Shown here piece after piece: positions 33,519 through 40,511 of a DNA stretch of 43,138 bases. A program made the translations under genes and the position numbers. This stretch comes from a virus, in IMG/VR virus record IMGVR_UViG_3300036822_000036, positions 1-43,138 of that record. One strand, written 5' to 3'. The notes beneath the pieces were generated by a model. It was not told where the DNA came from. It was given only the letters and a program-made list of their open reading frames with translations, and did no database searches. Positions within the stretch are counted from its first letter, which is position 1, and each line of letters begins with the position of its first letter.

Positions 33519-33666
33519 TCGACTGGGCTTCCCCTGTACCTGTCCCACCTGCGGCGACAGACCGCCCGCGCACATCCCTTCGTGGAACCGCTGGCGCTGG
33601 CTGTCCTTCCACGTCGCATCGGCGCATCGTGGCATGGACTCGGTAAAGCAGGTGGGTCATGGATGA
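33289..33666 (+). CDS. Overlapping single-finger zinc protein
   Basis: 125 residues from TTG 33289, which has GGAAAG 6 nt upstream; ATG 33307 is the alternative. A Pro/Lys/Ser-rich N-terminus lies over the end of the C2H2 gene. The C-terminal part holds CPTCGD...WLSFHVASAH, a C-x2-C...H-x4-H finger. Codon use in both frames is acceptable, so both genes may be real. Confidence 0.55.
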   Translation: MSKIIKMPSSKPTPTTELAKPSKPKMTEIIVSKPPRPLPQAGSKSYVSSLRSNMTYLRALLPPSSFALSLTPRRYGNRLGFPCTCPTCGDRPPAHIPSWNRWRWLSFHVASAHRGMDSVKQVGHG

Positions 33667-33985
33667 TAAGCCGACCGGGATAACCTTTTGGGTGCAGGGC
33701 ATCGTTGCGGCTCGCAACGGTGTCCCCTATGTGCAGTTGGCAAACACCGAACGCATGATCGGACAGTTCACCATCGCCGAGGCCCGCAGCATCGCTCTTG
33801 ATTTGCTGCGCTCGGCGAGCTATGCCGAGGCAGACGCGATGCTGTTCAAATTCTTCAAGGCGCAGGAATTCCCGGATGCGGCACTGGGAGCGCTCATGCA
33901 GGAATTCCGTGACTTCCGCCATGCGCTCGATTCAGAGAGGGTGAACACGAAATATAGCGACCCGGACGAAGCAGAGGAGACATGA
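33659..33985 (+). CDS. Hypothetical protein
   Basis: 108 residues. A beta segment (GITFWVQGIVAARNGVPYVQLA) followed by long helices (AEARSIALDLLRSASYAEADAMLFKFF). No family recognised. Overlaps both neighbours by a few bases. Confidence 0.65.
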   Translation: MDDKPTGITFWVQGIVAARNGVPYVQLANTERMIGQFTIAEARSIALDLLRSASYAEADAMLFKFFKAQEFPDAALGALMQEFRDFRHALDSERVNTKYSDPDEAEET

Positions 33986-34206
33986 TGACCGGCGACGAAC
34001 ACATGGACTGGTGCAAGCGGCGGGCGCTCGAATATCTGGACGCCGGGGACTCGCGGCAGGCTTTCACGTCCATGATGAGCGACCTGCAAAAGCACGAGGA
34101 AACGAGAAACCATATCGGCTGTCAGATCGGCGCGGGCTTCATGCTGCTACCGGGCTGGATAGACAACATCCCGGAAGTGCGGCGCTGGATTGTAGGCTTC
34201 AGATGA
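33982..34206 (+). CDS. Conserved small phage protein
   Basis: 74 residues. MDWCKRRALEYLDAGDSRQAFTSMMSDLQKHEETRNHIGCQIG matches a small family frequent in phages of actinobacteria and proteobacteria, whose role is unknown. ATGA-type overlap with the previous gene. Confidence 0.7.
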   Translation: MMTGDEHMDWCKRRALEYLDAGDSRQAFTSMMSDLQKHEETRNHIGCQIGAGFMLLPGWIDNIPEVRRWIVGFR

Positions 34207-34216
34207 GGGGGCAACG

Positions 34217-34474
34217 ATGGAGAACTCAATGACCGCAACCGAACTGCTCATGGGAGTGGCCGACCGCATGAGGCAGTTCGGGGATGGCGTGGATGTGCTG
34301 GTGGTATGGAACACCCGCGAAGGGCAGAACCATATCAAGGCGAACTGCAACTACACCCGCGCTCTCGGGCTGGCAGTGTACGGCGCGGAAGAGTGCAAAG
34401 ATAGCCTGATGAAGTCGCCGGGGGGCGACATTGACGACGAAGGGAACGCGCATCCCAATGACAACGGAACTTAA
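34217..34474 (+). CDS. Hypothetical protein
   Basis: 85 residues, helical start (TATELLMGVADRMRQFG) and a strand-rich middle (VDVLVVWNTREGQNHIKANCNYTRALGLAV). No family recognised. Confidence 0.6.
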   Translation: MENSMTATELLMGVADRMRQFGDGVDVLVVWNTREGQNHIKANCNYTRALGLAVYGAEECKDSLMKSPGGDIDDEGNAHPNDNGT

Positions 34475-34736
34475 CCAGTTCGATATCACATGGCATGATT
34501 CGGGACGCGAACCGCAGTGCCCGCCCGACCCGGCCTATCCGCAGGGAATCGATATCAATGCTGCGGCAGGCGAACCCTGTTGCAAGGTGCGACTCCCGTA
34601 CCCGGCCAAGCGCTGCGGCTTCTATGCGGTGCGCTGCCGCTGGTGCGGGTTCAGTGTGATACTGACGACGGCGGGCAGACCCGACGACCCGCGATCAGTC
34701 ACGATGCCGTGCTTCGCTGCGGGAACAAAACAATGA
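34458..34736 (+). CDS. Small zinc-binding conserved phage protein
   Basis: 92 residues from ATG 34458; an ATG at 34431 is possible. DITWHDSGREPQCPPDPAYPQGIDI then CCKVRLPYPAKRCGFYAVRCRWCGFSVILTTAGRPDDPRSVTMPC is a conserved phage family with several Cys that probably hold zinc. Function unknown. Confidence 0.7.
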   Translation: MTTELNQFDITWHDSGREPQCPPDPAYPQGIDINAAAGEPCCKVRLPYPAKRCGFYAVRCRWCGFSVILTTAGRPDDPRSVTMPCFAAGTKQ

Positions 34737-34984
34737 CGTGGGATACAAGCGATATCGCCGCTGCCGCGCTCAAAAAAGATTGCCGGGGACCGTGCGCGTG
34801 TCGCCGCTCCACGAACGACGGGAAGCCGTCGCGCAAATGTCCGAAGTGCAGGGGGACCGGAACCATCAACGCTTGCTCGGAATGTGGAGGGACAGGATGG
34901 AGCGCAAAGAATCAGAAACCGTGCTCGCACTGCGGCGGTCAGGGATATTTAGCTCTCAAAGCCAACGGCTCTCCATTGCCCTGA
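34733..34984 (+). CDS. DnaJ-type zinc-finger protein
   Basis: 83 residues, overlapping the previous stop. CPKCRGTGT, CSECGGTGW and CSHCGGQGY repeat the CxxCxGxG motif of the DnaJ cysteine-rich domain, and CRGPCACRR adds another Cys set. There is no J domain, so it is a free zinc domain that could bind a partner protein or RNA. The 88-base end overlaps the next gene. Confidence 0.75.
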   Translation: MTWDTSDIAAAALKKDCRGPCACRRSTNDGKPSRKCPKCRGTGTINACSECGGTGWSAKNQKPCSHCGGQGYLALKANGSPLP

Positions 34985-35202
34985 GCGGCATGATGGCGGG
35001 TATCTCGCTAACGTTGGTATTGCTCCGTCTGCATTTTGGCGAGCGCATCGTGTGGGGGCTGGTGGTGGTGGTGGCGGCACTAAACACATGGATTCTCCTG
35101 CGCTGGCAGCGCGAGATAAAGCGGCAGGCCGCATCGCTGAAGCGATTCGAGCAGGACTTCGAAGGATGGTTCCGCAGCGAAGTTATGAGGGAGAAGGATT
35201 GA
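34897..35202 (+). CDS. Small two-pass membrane protein
   Basis: 101 residues from ATG 34897 (GGAGGG upstream), inside the preceding gene in another frame. Two membrane helices (LSIALSGMMAGISLTLVLL, VWGLVVVVAALNTWILL) and a basic helical tail (RWQREIKRQAASLKRFEQDF). ATG 34990 is a shorter alternative. Holin-like topology, but not near the lysin. Confidence 0.6.
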   Translation: MERKESETVLALRRSGIFSSQSQRLSIALSGMMAGISLTLVLLRLHFGERIVWGLVVVVAALNTWILLRWQREIKRQAASLKRFEQDFEGWFRSEVMREKD

Positions 35203-35208
35203 CGCGCA

Positions 35209-35532
35209 ATGGATGACGAACAAAAGCTGGCGCGGATACACGCGCTCATCAATGAGGAGCAGCGCACACAGCCGCTCCACTGGCTGTACCTGTCCTACGC
35301 CGACGAAGCAGGCTTCCGGGGTGGCGTGATTGTCATGGCGCACGGCTTCGCGGGCGCGACGTTCGAATCCTCCCGGCGCAAACTCAGTCCGGGGGGACAG
35401 GTAACGGGCATCGACCTCCCCAATGAAAAGGTGCCCCCGCCGAAATACCGCAACCGTCTGCTCACGCTCGAAGACCTGAAGGAGTTGTGGGACATGGAGA
35501 GCTTGGGCGACCTTCAGGCAGGGCAAGAGTAG
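35209..35532 (+). CDS. Conserved phage protein
   Basis: 107 residues. LHWLYLSYADEAGFRGGVIVMAHGFAGATFESSRRKLSPGGQVTGIDLP and RLLTLEDL match a family common in phage early regions, with no known function. Confidence 0.7.
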   Translation: MDDEQKLARIHALINEEQRTQPLHWLYLSYADEAGFRGGVIVMAHGFAGATFESSRRKLSPGGQVTGIDLPNEKVPPPKYRNRLLTLEDLKELWDMESLGDLQAGQE

Positions 35533-35665
35533 CCCGCAGGCTGGCGAGGCGCGGGAAAGCCCTTTGGCACCAGCAGCCAAGGGGCTTCCACTTCCCGCCG
35601 CAACCCGCCCAACCCCGAGGCAACGCAAGATGGCCGGGGTGCCCGCGAGTCTAGCAGGAGCCAAC
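35533..35665 (+). other. Short gene-free stretch with an ACCANCA-loop hairpin
   Basis: No gene. AAGCCC..TTTGGC ACCAGCA GCCAA.GGGGCTT (35550-35585) makes a long hairpin with the same loop as the copies at 19352 and 40426. The outer stem differs but still pairs. Confidence 0.6.
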
Positions 35666-35694
35666 TTGACATGGGATATCGCCTGTAGTACACT
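35666..35694 (+). promoter_or_regulatory. Promoter
   Basis: TTGACA (35666-35671), 17-bp spacer, TACACT (35689-35694), 20 bp before the ATG of the next gene, with AGGAG in between. Not followed by the stem-loop seen in the 37-43 kb cassettes. Confidence 0.7.
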
Positions 35695-35713
35695 AGAATA
35701 CACAGGAGATACC

Positions 35714-35944
35714 ATGACCCGCATCACCATCGATATTCCAGACCACCAACCCATGAGCCTTAACGACATCGGCGTTGTCCTGCGCTGCCTTGCAGAGACG
35801 GCTAAGTATGTCGAAGAGGGCTTCGGAAAAACTTTGAACGCCCTCAACAAAAGCTGTACCTACAAGACGGACGAAGGGCATCTCTTTATCCCGACCATCG
35901 GCGACTGCGTTTACAAGATTGAACGCGATGTGGAGGGACGATGA
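35714..35944 (+). CDS. Hypothetical protein
   Basis: 76 residues from ATG 35714, chosen by the promoter and ACAGGAGA site. A beta strand start (MTRITIDIPD) then a helix (LNDIGVVLRCLAETAKYVEEGFGK). No family recognised. Confidence 0.65.
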   Translation: MTRITIDIPDHQPMSLNDIGVVLRCLAETAKYVEEGFGKTLNALNKSCTYKTDEGHLFIPTIGDCVYKIERDVEGR

Positions 35945-36177
35945 AAGCATCGACGTTCTACAACTACAAACCGATATGCGATACCCCGCAGTCCGCCTGC
36001 ATGTCGAATGCCGCTGGCTATACGATGTGCTGCGGTTGCAAAGGTGACGACCTGCGCGGTCCTGCATGGCATCCCACCCCCGACATGCTGAAGGCCGAAG
36101 CTACCGCGAACGATTCCAAAAAGATAAAGGTGCTGGCGCTCAAGCCCAAGAAAGCGGGTGCCAGTGAGGGGCGATAA
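35941..36177 (+). CDS. Small Cys-rich protein with an ATPase-like tail
   Basis: 78 residues; ATGA overlap. Several Cys (CDT, CMS, CCGC) suggest a zinc site. The C-terminal KKIKVLALKPK is almost identical, also at DNA level, to residues 14-24 of the SMC-like ATPase. Function unknown. Confidence 0.6.
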   Translation: MKASTFYNYKPICDTPQSACMSNAAGYTMCCGCKGDDLRGPAWHPTPDMLKAEATANDSKKIKVLALKPKKAGASEGR

Positions 36178-36622
36178 ACAACACGGCAAACGGTGGGACG
36201 CTTGGCAGACTTCGATGCTGAAGGTGCAGGGCGAGGAGCAGCTTTGCTACCACAACAACCGCTACCACGTTTTCTTCCGGCGCTATGAAGTGCCGGGAGT
36301 GCCCTACCCGCTGATTCACCTGTCCATCAAAAACAACGACCGCTCGCCAGTGCGGGACTGGCGCGACCTGCAACGAATCAAAAATGAAATCGTGGGGGAA
36401 GAGCGCGAGATGGCCGAACTCTTCCCGCGTGAGAGCAACAAAGTGGACTTGAGCAATCAATACCACCTGTGGGGCTTCGACACCGACGAACCTGTATTCA
36501 TGCGCTTCGGGTTGGGCTGGACTGGACAACGGCTGGTGTGGAACGGCGTCAGTCCCAAGCCCGCCATTCCCGGCGCTGAAGATTCAGTGCAGCGGCCAAG
36601 CAGCGAAGACAGCACCATCTAA
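36158..36622 (+). CDS. Conserved phage protein of DUF7694 type
   Basis: 154 residues from GTG 36158 (GTG 36164 is equally possible). LSIKNNDRSPVRDWRDLQRIKNEIVGEEREMAELFPRESNKVDLSNQYHLWGF matches the phage family DUF7694 well. Function unknown. It overlaps the previous gene by 20 nt. Confidence 0.7.
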   Translation: MPVRGDKQHGKRWDAWQTSMLKVQGEEQLCYHNNRYHVFFRRYEVPGVPYPLIHLSIKNNDRSPVRDWRDLQRIKNEIVGEEREMAELFPRESNKVDLSNQYHLWGFDTDEPVFMRFGLGWTGQRLVWNGVSPKPAIPGAEDSVQRPSSEDSTI

Positions 36623-36641
36623 AAACGAAAGAGAGAAAGAA

Positions 36642-37229
36642 ATGCCGAGAGTCAACCGCAAGAAAAAGTCAACCCGAGGCGAGAGCTACGGCTGTGTTCG
36701 GTGCAGCAACAAGATCGTGGCGGGACAGGAGTATTACGAGTGGAGCTTCCGCTACGGCGGCACCAGTCGTCAACACGTTGACCACGGCTCGCCGAGGCCA
36801 TCGCAACTCACCCAATCCAAGATGAGCGCGGCTCACGCGGCTTGCGAAGACCTCGAAGACCAACTCGGCAACCTCGACACCGTGAGCGATATCGAAGACG
36901 CGGTGCAGTCCTGCATGGATTCGATTCAGGAAGTGATGGATGAGTACGAGGAGGCCATCAATAACATGCCCGCGAGCGAGGAGCAGAACCGCGAGCGCAT
37001 CGACCAACTGCAAGAGACATACGATGCGCTGGACAACGCGAAGGACTACGGCGGCGAGGACTTGGAAGAATTCGACGAAGATTCGGTGGAGCGGGAGGAA
37101 GAGGAGACGGACGAGGCATTCGAAGAGCGGGTAGCTGCGGAGAAGGAGCGTGTTGAAGAGGAGAACGAAGGGAAGTTGCAGGAGTACCGCGATGCCATCA
37201 CCGACGCTGCCGCAGAGAGGAGCTTCTAA
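36642..37229 (+). CDS. Acidic coiled-coil protein with zinc motif
   Basis: 195 residues. CVRCSNKIVAGQEYYEWSFRYGGTSRQHVDHGSPRPSQLTQSKMS is a conserved phage zinc segment. From about 65 to 190 it is acidic coiled coil (YEEAINNMP, EFDEDSVEREEEETDEAFEERVAAEKERVEEENEG). Such acidic proteins may mimic DNA, but nothing here proves it. Confidence 0.65.
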   Translation: MPRVNRKKKSTRGESYGCVRCSNKIVAGQEYYEWSFRYGGTSRQHVDHGSPRPSQLTQSKMSAAHAACEDLEDQLGNLDTVSDIEDAVQSCMDSIQEVMDEYEEAINNMPASEEQNRERIDQLQETYDALDNAKDYGGEDLEEFDEDSVEREEEETDEAFEERVAAEKERVEEENEGKLQEYRDAITDAAAERSF

Positions 37230-37231
37230 CA

Positions 37232-37396
37232 ATGAAGGCAGGGAACATCATTCTCTGGCTATGCCGCAGCCGCTATCGCCGCTGTAGCTACTGCGGACAG
37301 GCGAAGCTAAAGCGCGGCATGATTGACGACCCGCCCTTCCATTGGTTCTGCAACAAAGAATGCGGGACGCAATTTTGGAAGGATTCGCAATGGTAA
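37232..37396 (+). CDS. Small zinc-finger protein
   Basis: 54 residues. RCSYCGQ and FCNKECG form a CxxC...CxxxC zinc site, with basic residues before it. Its stop codon is inside the next promoter region. Function unknown. Confidence 0.6.
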   Translation: MKAGNIILWLCRSRYRRCSYCGQAKLKRGMIDDPPFHWFCNKECGTQFWKDSQW

Positions 37397-37413
37397 TCCG
37401 GTTGTGATACAAT
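37384..37413 (+). promoter_or_regulatory. Promoter of cassette 1
   Basis: TTCGCA (37384-37389, weak), 18-bp spacer, TGATACAAT with -10 at 37408-37413. The extended TGn element probably compensates for the poor -35. Confidence 0.55.
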
Positions 37414-37422
37414 AGAATACAA

Positions 37423-37444
37423 GGGAGTTGAGCAATCAGCCCCC
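37423..37444 (+). promoter_or_regulatory. 5' stem-loop of cassette 1
   Basis: GGGAGTTGA GCAA TCAGCCCCC: nine-position stem with one mismatch and a GNRA-type GCAA loop, beginning at the expected +1 region, followed by ATAACC and a GAGAGGA ribosome site. Confidence 0.65.
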
Positions 37445-37469
37445 ATAACCCAAGAGAGGAAATAACAAA

Positions 37470-37661
37470 ATGAAATTCACCGTAGAAATCAAACTGGGCA
37501 ACGACGCGATGCAGACCTATGACGACATCCGTTTCGTGCTAGCCCGACTCCATAAAGCACTAGAGAACATGAGCGGCTATACCCCCCGGCTGTCTGACGA
37601 TGGCGGCAAACTCGCGGACATCAACGGCGCGACCGTAGGCGAATGGACGGTGAGCGAATGA
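37470..37661 (+). CDS. Conserved small phage protein
   Basis: 63 residues. FTVEIKLGNDAMQTYDDIRFVLARLHKALENM is a strand-helix pattern frequent in phage early genes, of unknown role. First gene behind cassette 1. Confidence 0.65.
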   Translation: MKFTVEIKLGNDAMQTYDDIRFVLARLHKALENMSGYTPRLSDDGGKLADINGATVGEWTVSE

Positions 37662-37873
37662 ACTGCTCCATCTGCGACAGACGCATCGTGCTCGTACCCT
37701 CGGCAGAGGAACGCGCTCGCAAGTTCGGCGGCAAGCCATCCGATTACACGAAGCTCTTCACCGTCCATCCCGAATGCGCCATCGGCAAATACGCCGACGA
37801 CACGAAGGCACTCATCAAACGACTGGCGGACAGTCCGCAACTCATCCAGCAGATGACAGAGAGGAAACCATGA
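37658..37873 (+). CDS. Small zinc-binding protein
   Basis: 71 residues from ATG 37658 (overlap with the stop before). CSICDRR and HPEC give a likely zinc site; the rest is helical (FGGKPSDYTKLFTVHPECAIGKYADDTKALIKRLADS). Function unknown. Confidence 0.6.
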   Translation: MNCSICDRRIVLVPSAEERARKFGGKPSDYTKLFTVHPECAIGKYADDTKALIKRLADSPQLIQQMTERKP

Positions 37874-38229
37874 CCACGAAGAATCAGCAGCCCCCCGAGT
37901 ACGTCTCGGATATGTCCTATGAAGACGCGCTAAAGGTGATGCAGCAAGCTCGCATCCGAACCCCGGCCATCGTAGAGCTACGCAAGCGAATTTACGTCTT
38001 CTCGAAGACAGACGTGCTCGGCTCGGGGAAGGACTTAGAATCGGCGCTCGAAGATGCCGGACTGCTCCCGCTCCCCGACCGGCGCGGACAGGAAGCAGTG
38101 CTCTTCGCCAACAACGGAATCAAAGTGTATCGCGGCCCGGAATGGGTTTGCGATGCGCGAACCCGCAACATGGCGCATCGCATTGCGAACGCGCTCAACG
38201 CCTACACGCCAAACAAGGATGGATACTAA
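37870..38229 (+). CDS. Hypothetical protein
   Basis: 119 residues from ATG 37870 (GAGGAAACC upstream). SYEDALKVMQQARIRTPAIVELRKRIYVFSK is helical; the end (DARTRNMAHRIANALNAY) is a common helix. No family recognised. Confidence 0.6.
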   Translation: MTTKNQQPPEYVSDMSYEDALKVMQQARIRTPAIVELRKRIYVFSKTDVLGSGKDLESALEDAGLLPLPDRRGQEAVLFANNGIKVYRGPEWVCDARTRNMAHRIANALNAYTPNKDGY

Positions 38230-38384
38230 TGATTACAGTGGAGCAACTCAAGGAAGCGCTCGACGGCTCGGACCTGCAAGTAACGCACTATAGCGGGCGG
38301 TGTATGTACGGGCACTGTAATACAATAGAATACATGGGGTTGAGCAATCAGCCCCAATACCCCAATCAGGAGAACTCGAAATGA
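38229..38384 (+). CDS. Small protein with a cassette-derived C-terminus
   Basis: 51 residues from ATG 38229 (overlap with the previous stop). ITVEQLKEALDGSDLQVTHYSGRCMYG resembles the middle of a conserved phage family that normally continues with another few residues. Here the frame runs straight through the next promoter, stem-loop and ribosome site (CNTIEYMGLSNQPQ...), ending inside the next start codon. The cassette appears to have been inserted into the 3' end of the gene. Confidence 0.55.
   Translation: MITVEQLKEALDGSDLQVTHYSGRCMYGHCNTIEYMGLSNQPQYPNQENSK
38321..38356 (+). promoter_or_regulatory. Cassette 2, promoter and stem-loop
   Basis: TACAAT at 38321-38326; the -35 position holds no TTGACA-like hexamer. 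The stem-loop TGGGGTTGA GCAA TCAGCCCCA follows at 38335-38356 after the constant AGAATACA spacer. Confidence 0.55.
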
Positions 38385-38614
38385 CTACCGTTATCGACAC
38401 ACCCGAAGGCATTGCATTCTTTACACTGTGCTCGCAGATTGGAGCGGCGAAATTAGAACTGCGCGGACTGAAACACAGCAGCGGGCGCAGCGTGATAGCG
38501 CACTGCAAGCGCGTGTATGGATTGAAGGGAAACCGGGTGAGCATCGTGGCTCAACTGGAAGCGCGGCGCGAGGCTATTCTTGCCGCTCGCGCTGCCGCGA
38601 ATGCCGCGAGTTGA
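38381..38614 (+). CDS. Hypothetical protein
   Basis: 77 residues. DTPEGIAFFTLCSQIGAAKLELRGLKHSSGRSVIAHCKRVYGLKG is a small phage-type helical domain of unknown role. Its TGA stop is inside the TTGACA of cassette 3. Confidence 0.65.
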   Translation: MTTVIDTPEGIAFFTLCSQIGAAKLELRGLKHSSGRSVIAHCKRVYGLKGNRVSIVAQLEARREAILAARAAANAAS

Positions 38615-38666
38615 CAAGCGGCGCGTCTTGGAATACAATGGAATACATGGAAGCAATGGTGCTTCC
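38611..38666 (+). promoter_or_regulatory. Cassette 3, promoter and stem-loop
   Basis: TTGACA (38611-38616), 17-bp spacer, TACAAT (38634-38639). Stem GGAAGCA ATGG TGCTTCC at 38649-38666, then CATAACC and GAGGAG. Confidence 0.75.
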
Positions 38667-38691
38667 CATAACCCGAAGAGGAGAAATCAAA

Positions 38692-39066
38692 ATGGCAGTG
38701 AGCTTGGCATTCGGACTCAACAAAGAACTACCCGCAGGAGCAACCGCAGCATGGGGCGCACGTTGGATATTCCCGAACGATATGCTTCCCGACCGGCAGG
38801 ACTTCGCAGGCATGGAAACACCGGCAGGCGTAAAGCTAAAGGCATGGCTCAACGGCGTTGGGATTCGCAAGGCGAAGGACATGGCGGAACGGCTGGATAA
38901 GCAAGGCTCGCTCTATCGCGATGAGAACCGAACGGCTACGCTCTACGAGGATTTGACCGGCGTGATCGTTGGCAACCCGCAAGCCAGTCACGGCTACCTG
39001 TATGTTGCGGCATGGCTCAAAGAGGAAGACGAACGCCTCAACTTGACAACCGCCCCGAAGCTGTAA
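38692..39066 (+). CDS. Hypothetical early protein
   Basis: 124 residues from ATG 38692. LPAGATAAWGARWIFPNDMLPDRQDF, then helices. The last codons (LTTAPKL) are the -35 and spacer of cassette 4, and the stop TAA is part of its -10 region. No family recognised. Confidence 0.65.
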   Translation: MAVSLAFGLNKELPAGATAAWGARWIFPNDMLPDRQDFAGMETPAGVKLKAWLNGVGIRKAKDMAERLDKQGSLYRDENRTATLYEDLTGVIVGNPQASHGYLYVAAWLKEEDERLNLTTAPKL

Positions 39067-39102
39067 TACAATAGAATACATGGGGTTGAGCAATCAGCCC
39101 CA
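39043..39102 (+). promoter_or_regulatory. Cassette 4, promoter and stem-loop
   Basis: TTGACA (39043-39048), 18-bp spacer, TACAAT (39067-39072). Stem TGGGGTTGA (39081-39089), loop GCAA, TCAGCCCCA (39094-39102), then ATAACCC and CAGGAG. Confidence 0.75.
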
Positions 39103-39126
39103 ATAACCCAATCAGGAGAAATCGAA

Positions 39127-39456
39127 ATGACTGAAACAATCCTCACCTACAGCAATCCGCGCATGGGCGCATGGATTGAAAATTGGCCTCACGGTAGCAA
39201 GCGGGTCACGGCTCGCTTCGAGATTGAGCAGACTGCGCGTGGTGAACGGGCAGTGAGGATTACGACGGGCGCTCCGAAGAAGTTGACGTATGCGAAGCTG
39301 GCGCGGATTGTAGACGGCAGCGATGGCAAAACGTACATCGCCGAGTACACGATTTATGGAAGCATCAGCATCATGCGCGGGGACATGAAGCACCAGCATG
39401 AATGGATTCATACGGAAAGCCCGCGATACAACGCAATTCGCGAACTCTTCGCCTGA
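39127..39456 (+). CDS. Hypothetical early protein
   Basis: 109 residues. Beta-rich (KRVTARFEIEQTARGERAVRITTG, TYIAEYTIYGSISIMRGD). Unknown function. It has its own cassette promoter. Confidence 0.65.
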   Translation: MTETILTYSNPRMGAWIENWPHGSKRVTARFEIEQTARGERAVRITTGAPKKLTYAKLARIVDGSDGKTYIAEYTIYGSISIMRGDMKHQHEWIHTESPRYNAIRELFA

Positions 39457-39457
39457 T

Positions 39458-39516
39458 TTGACAACCGCCCCGACGTGTAATACAATAGAATACATGGGGT
39501 TGAGCAATCAGCCCCA
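39458..39516 (+). promoter_or_regulatory. Cassette 5, promoter and stem-loop
   Basis: TTGACA (39458-39463), 17-bp spacer, TACAAT (39481-39486). Stem-loop of the GCAA type at 39495-39516, identical to that of cassette 4. Confidence 0.75.
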
Positions 39517-39539
39517 ATACCCCAGTCAGGAGAATTCAA

Positions 39540-39845
39540 ATGGCAAGAGCATTTCTGGTCTATCAGGCAGGTATCGCGAACCTCTTCGAAGTACAGGCAT
39601 TCAACCTCAGCAATTACGGGCGCGATGCAAAGCGCATCCTGCAATCCGACTTCAGGACATGCGAAACGTTCGCTCGCGGGCTGGCATACGCGGGCTGGAA
39701 AGTTGCATCGGCGCATTGCAATCAGGCAGGGGACATCACCGAAGCGCAGTGGAGCGAGGATTTGAATTCTGCCCCGTTCTCGGAGAAGTTCAACCCGGTT
39801 TGGCATCGCGTCAACTTTCAAGAAAAATGCGGACTCCCATTTTGA
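39540..39845 (+). CDS. Hypothetical early protein
   Basis: 101 residues. FLVYQAGIANLFEVQAFNLSNYGRDAKRILQSDFRTCETFARGLAYAGWKVASAHCNQAGDI. No known family; compact alpha/beta look. Confidence 0.65.
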   Translation: MARAFLVYQAGIANLFEVQAFNLSNYGRDAKRILQSDFRTCETFARGLAYAGWKVASAHCNQAGDITEAQWSEDLNSAPFSEKFNPVWHRVNFQEKCGLPF

Positions 39846-39851
39846 GGCGAT

Positions 39852-39904
39852 TTGACAAGCGCCGGGATTTGTAATACAATAGAATACAGGTTGAAGGATC
39901 AACC
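39852..39904 (+). promoter_or_regulatory. Cassette 6, promoter and stem-loop
   Basis: TTGACA (39852-39857), 17-bp spacer, TACAAT (39875-39880). Stem GGTTGA AGGA TCAACC at 39889-39904, then CATAACC and AAGGAG. Confidence 0.75.
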
Positions 39905-39931
39905 CATAACCCGAAATCAAGGAGAATCAAA

Positions 39932-40411
39932 ATGACACAAGCGCAGGCAATCGCATTCGAGGAAGCAACCCGCAAAGCGCAGCAGCGGATTGCATACGGC
40001 GACATCACATTGGAAAAGTATCAGGCGGGCATGGTGGATTTGATTCTGCATCTCGCGGACTCGGGATTGCACAAGGATAGTGAGTGGAGTCTGGAGATGG
40101 CTCGCGACTGCGGCAGATGCCTCACCCGCGTCTCGCTCCACTTCGCCGAACGTGAGGAGCTTGCGCAACTCGCCGACCCGGACCCGTCCGCCGTCTGCGA
40201 GCGCATCGTTGTCAACGATGGATACGATACCGGCATCGACATCAACCGTGCGCAGTATGTCGCGCTTCTCCGCAAGTTCATGCAGAACCCGGACGGCTCG
40301 CCAACCCTCGGGCGATTTATGACCCGAATCCGGCAGGGACACGGATGCCTCATGCTCCACTGGTGCGGTATGTGGCTTGGCATTGAGCCGGATGGATATA
40401 CGCATAGCTAG
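39932..40411 (+). CDS. Hypothetical early protein
   Basis: 159 residues. Helical N-terminus (QAIAFEEATRKAQQRIAYGDIT) and a Cys-containing middle (CGRCLTRVS, CERIVV). No known family. Confidence 0.65.
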   Translation: MTQAQAIAFEEATRKAQQRIAYGDITLEKYQAGMVDLILHLADSGLHKDSEWSLEMARDCGRCLTRVSLHFAEREELAQLADPDPSAVCERIVVNDGYDTGIDINRAQYVALLRKFMQNPDGSPTLGRFMTRIRQGHGCLMLHWCGMWLGIEPDGYTHS

Positions 40412-40425
40412 AAGCCCACTGGAGG

Positions 40426-40448
40426 GCGTTGGCACCATCAGCCAACGC
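40426..40448 (+). repeat. ACCANCA-loop hairpin, copy 3
   Basis: GCGTTGGC ACCATCA GCCAACGC. It replaces the promoter part in front of the next stem-loop leader. Compare 19352 and 35560. Confidence 0.65.
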
Positions 40449-40463
40449 TACCGCATGAATCCG

Positions 40464-40485
40464 GGGTGTGAGCATTCCGCCCCCA
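40464..40485 (+). promoter_or_regulatory. Promoterless leader stem-loop
   Basis: GGGGTG, bulged T, GA, loop GCAT, TC, CGCCCC, followed by CATAACCC and CTAGGAG. It belongs to the same stem-loop family but has no promoter directly upstream, so the gene is probably read from cassette 6. Confidence 0.5.
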
Positions 40486-40511
40486 TAACCCGAGACTAGG
40501 AGAATGGCATC

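Noticed and set aside
38335-38356. Cassette stem-loops as transcription terminators
   Set aside because: None is followed by a T-run and each is directly downstream of a promoter.
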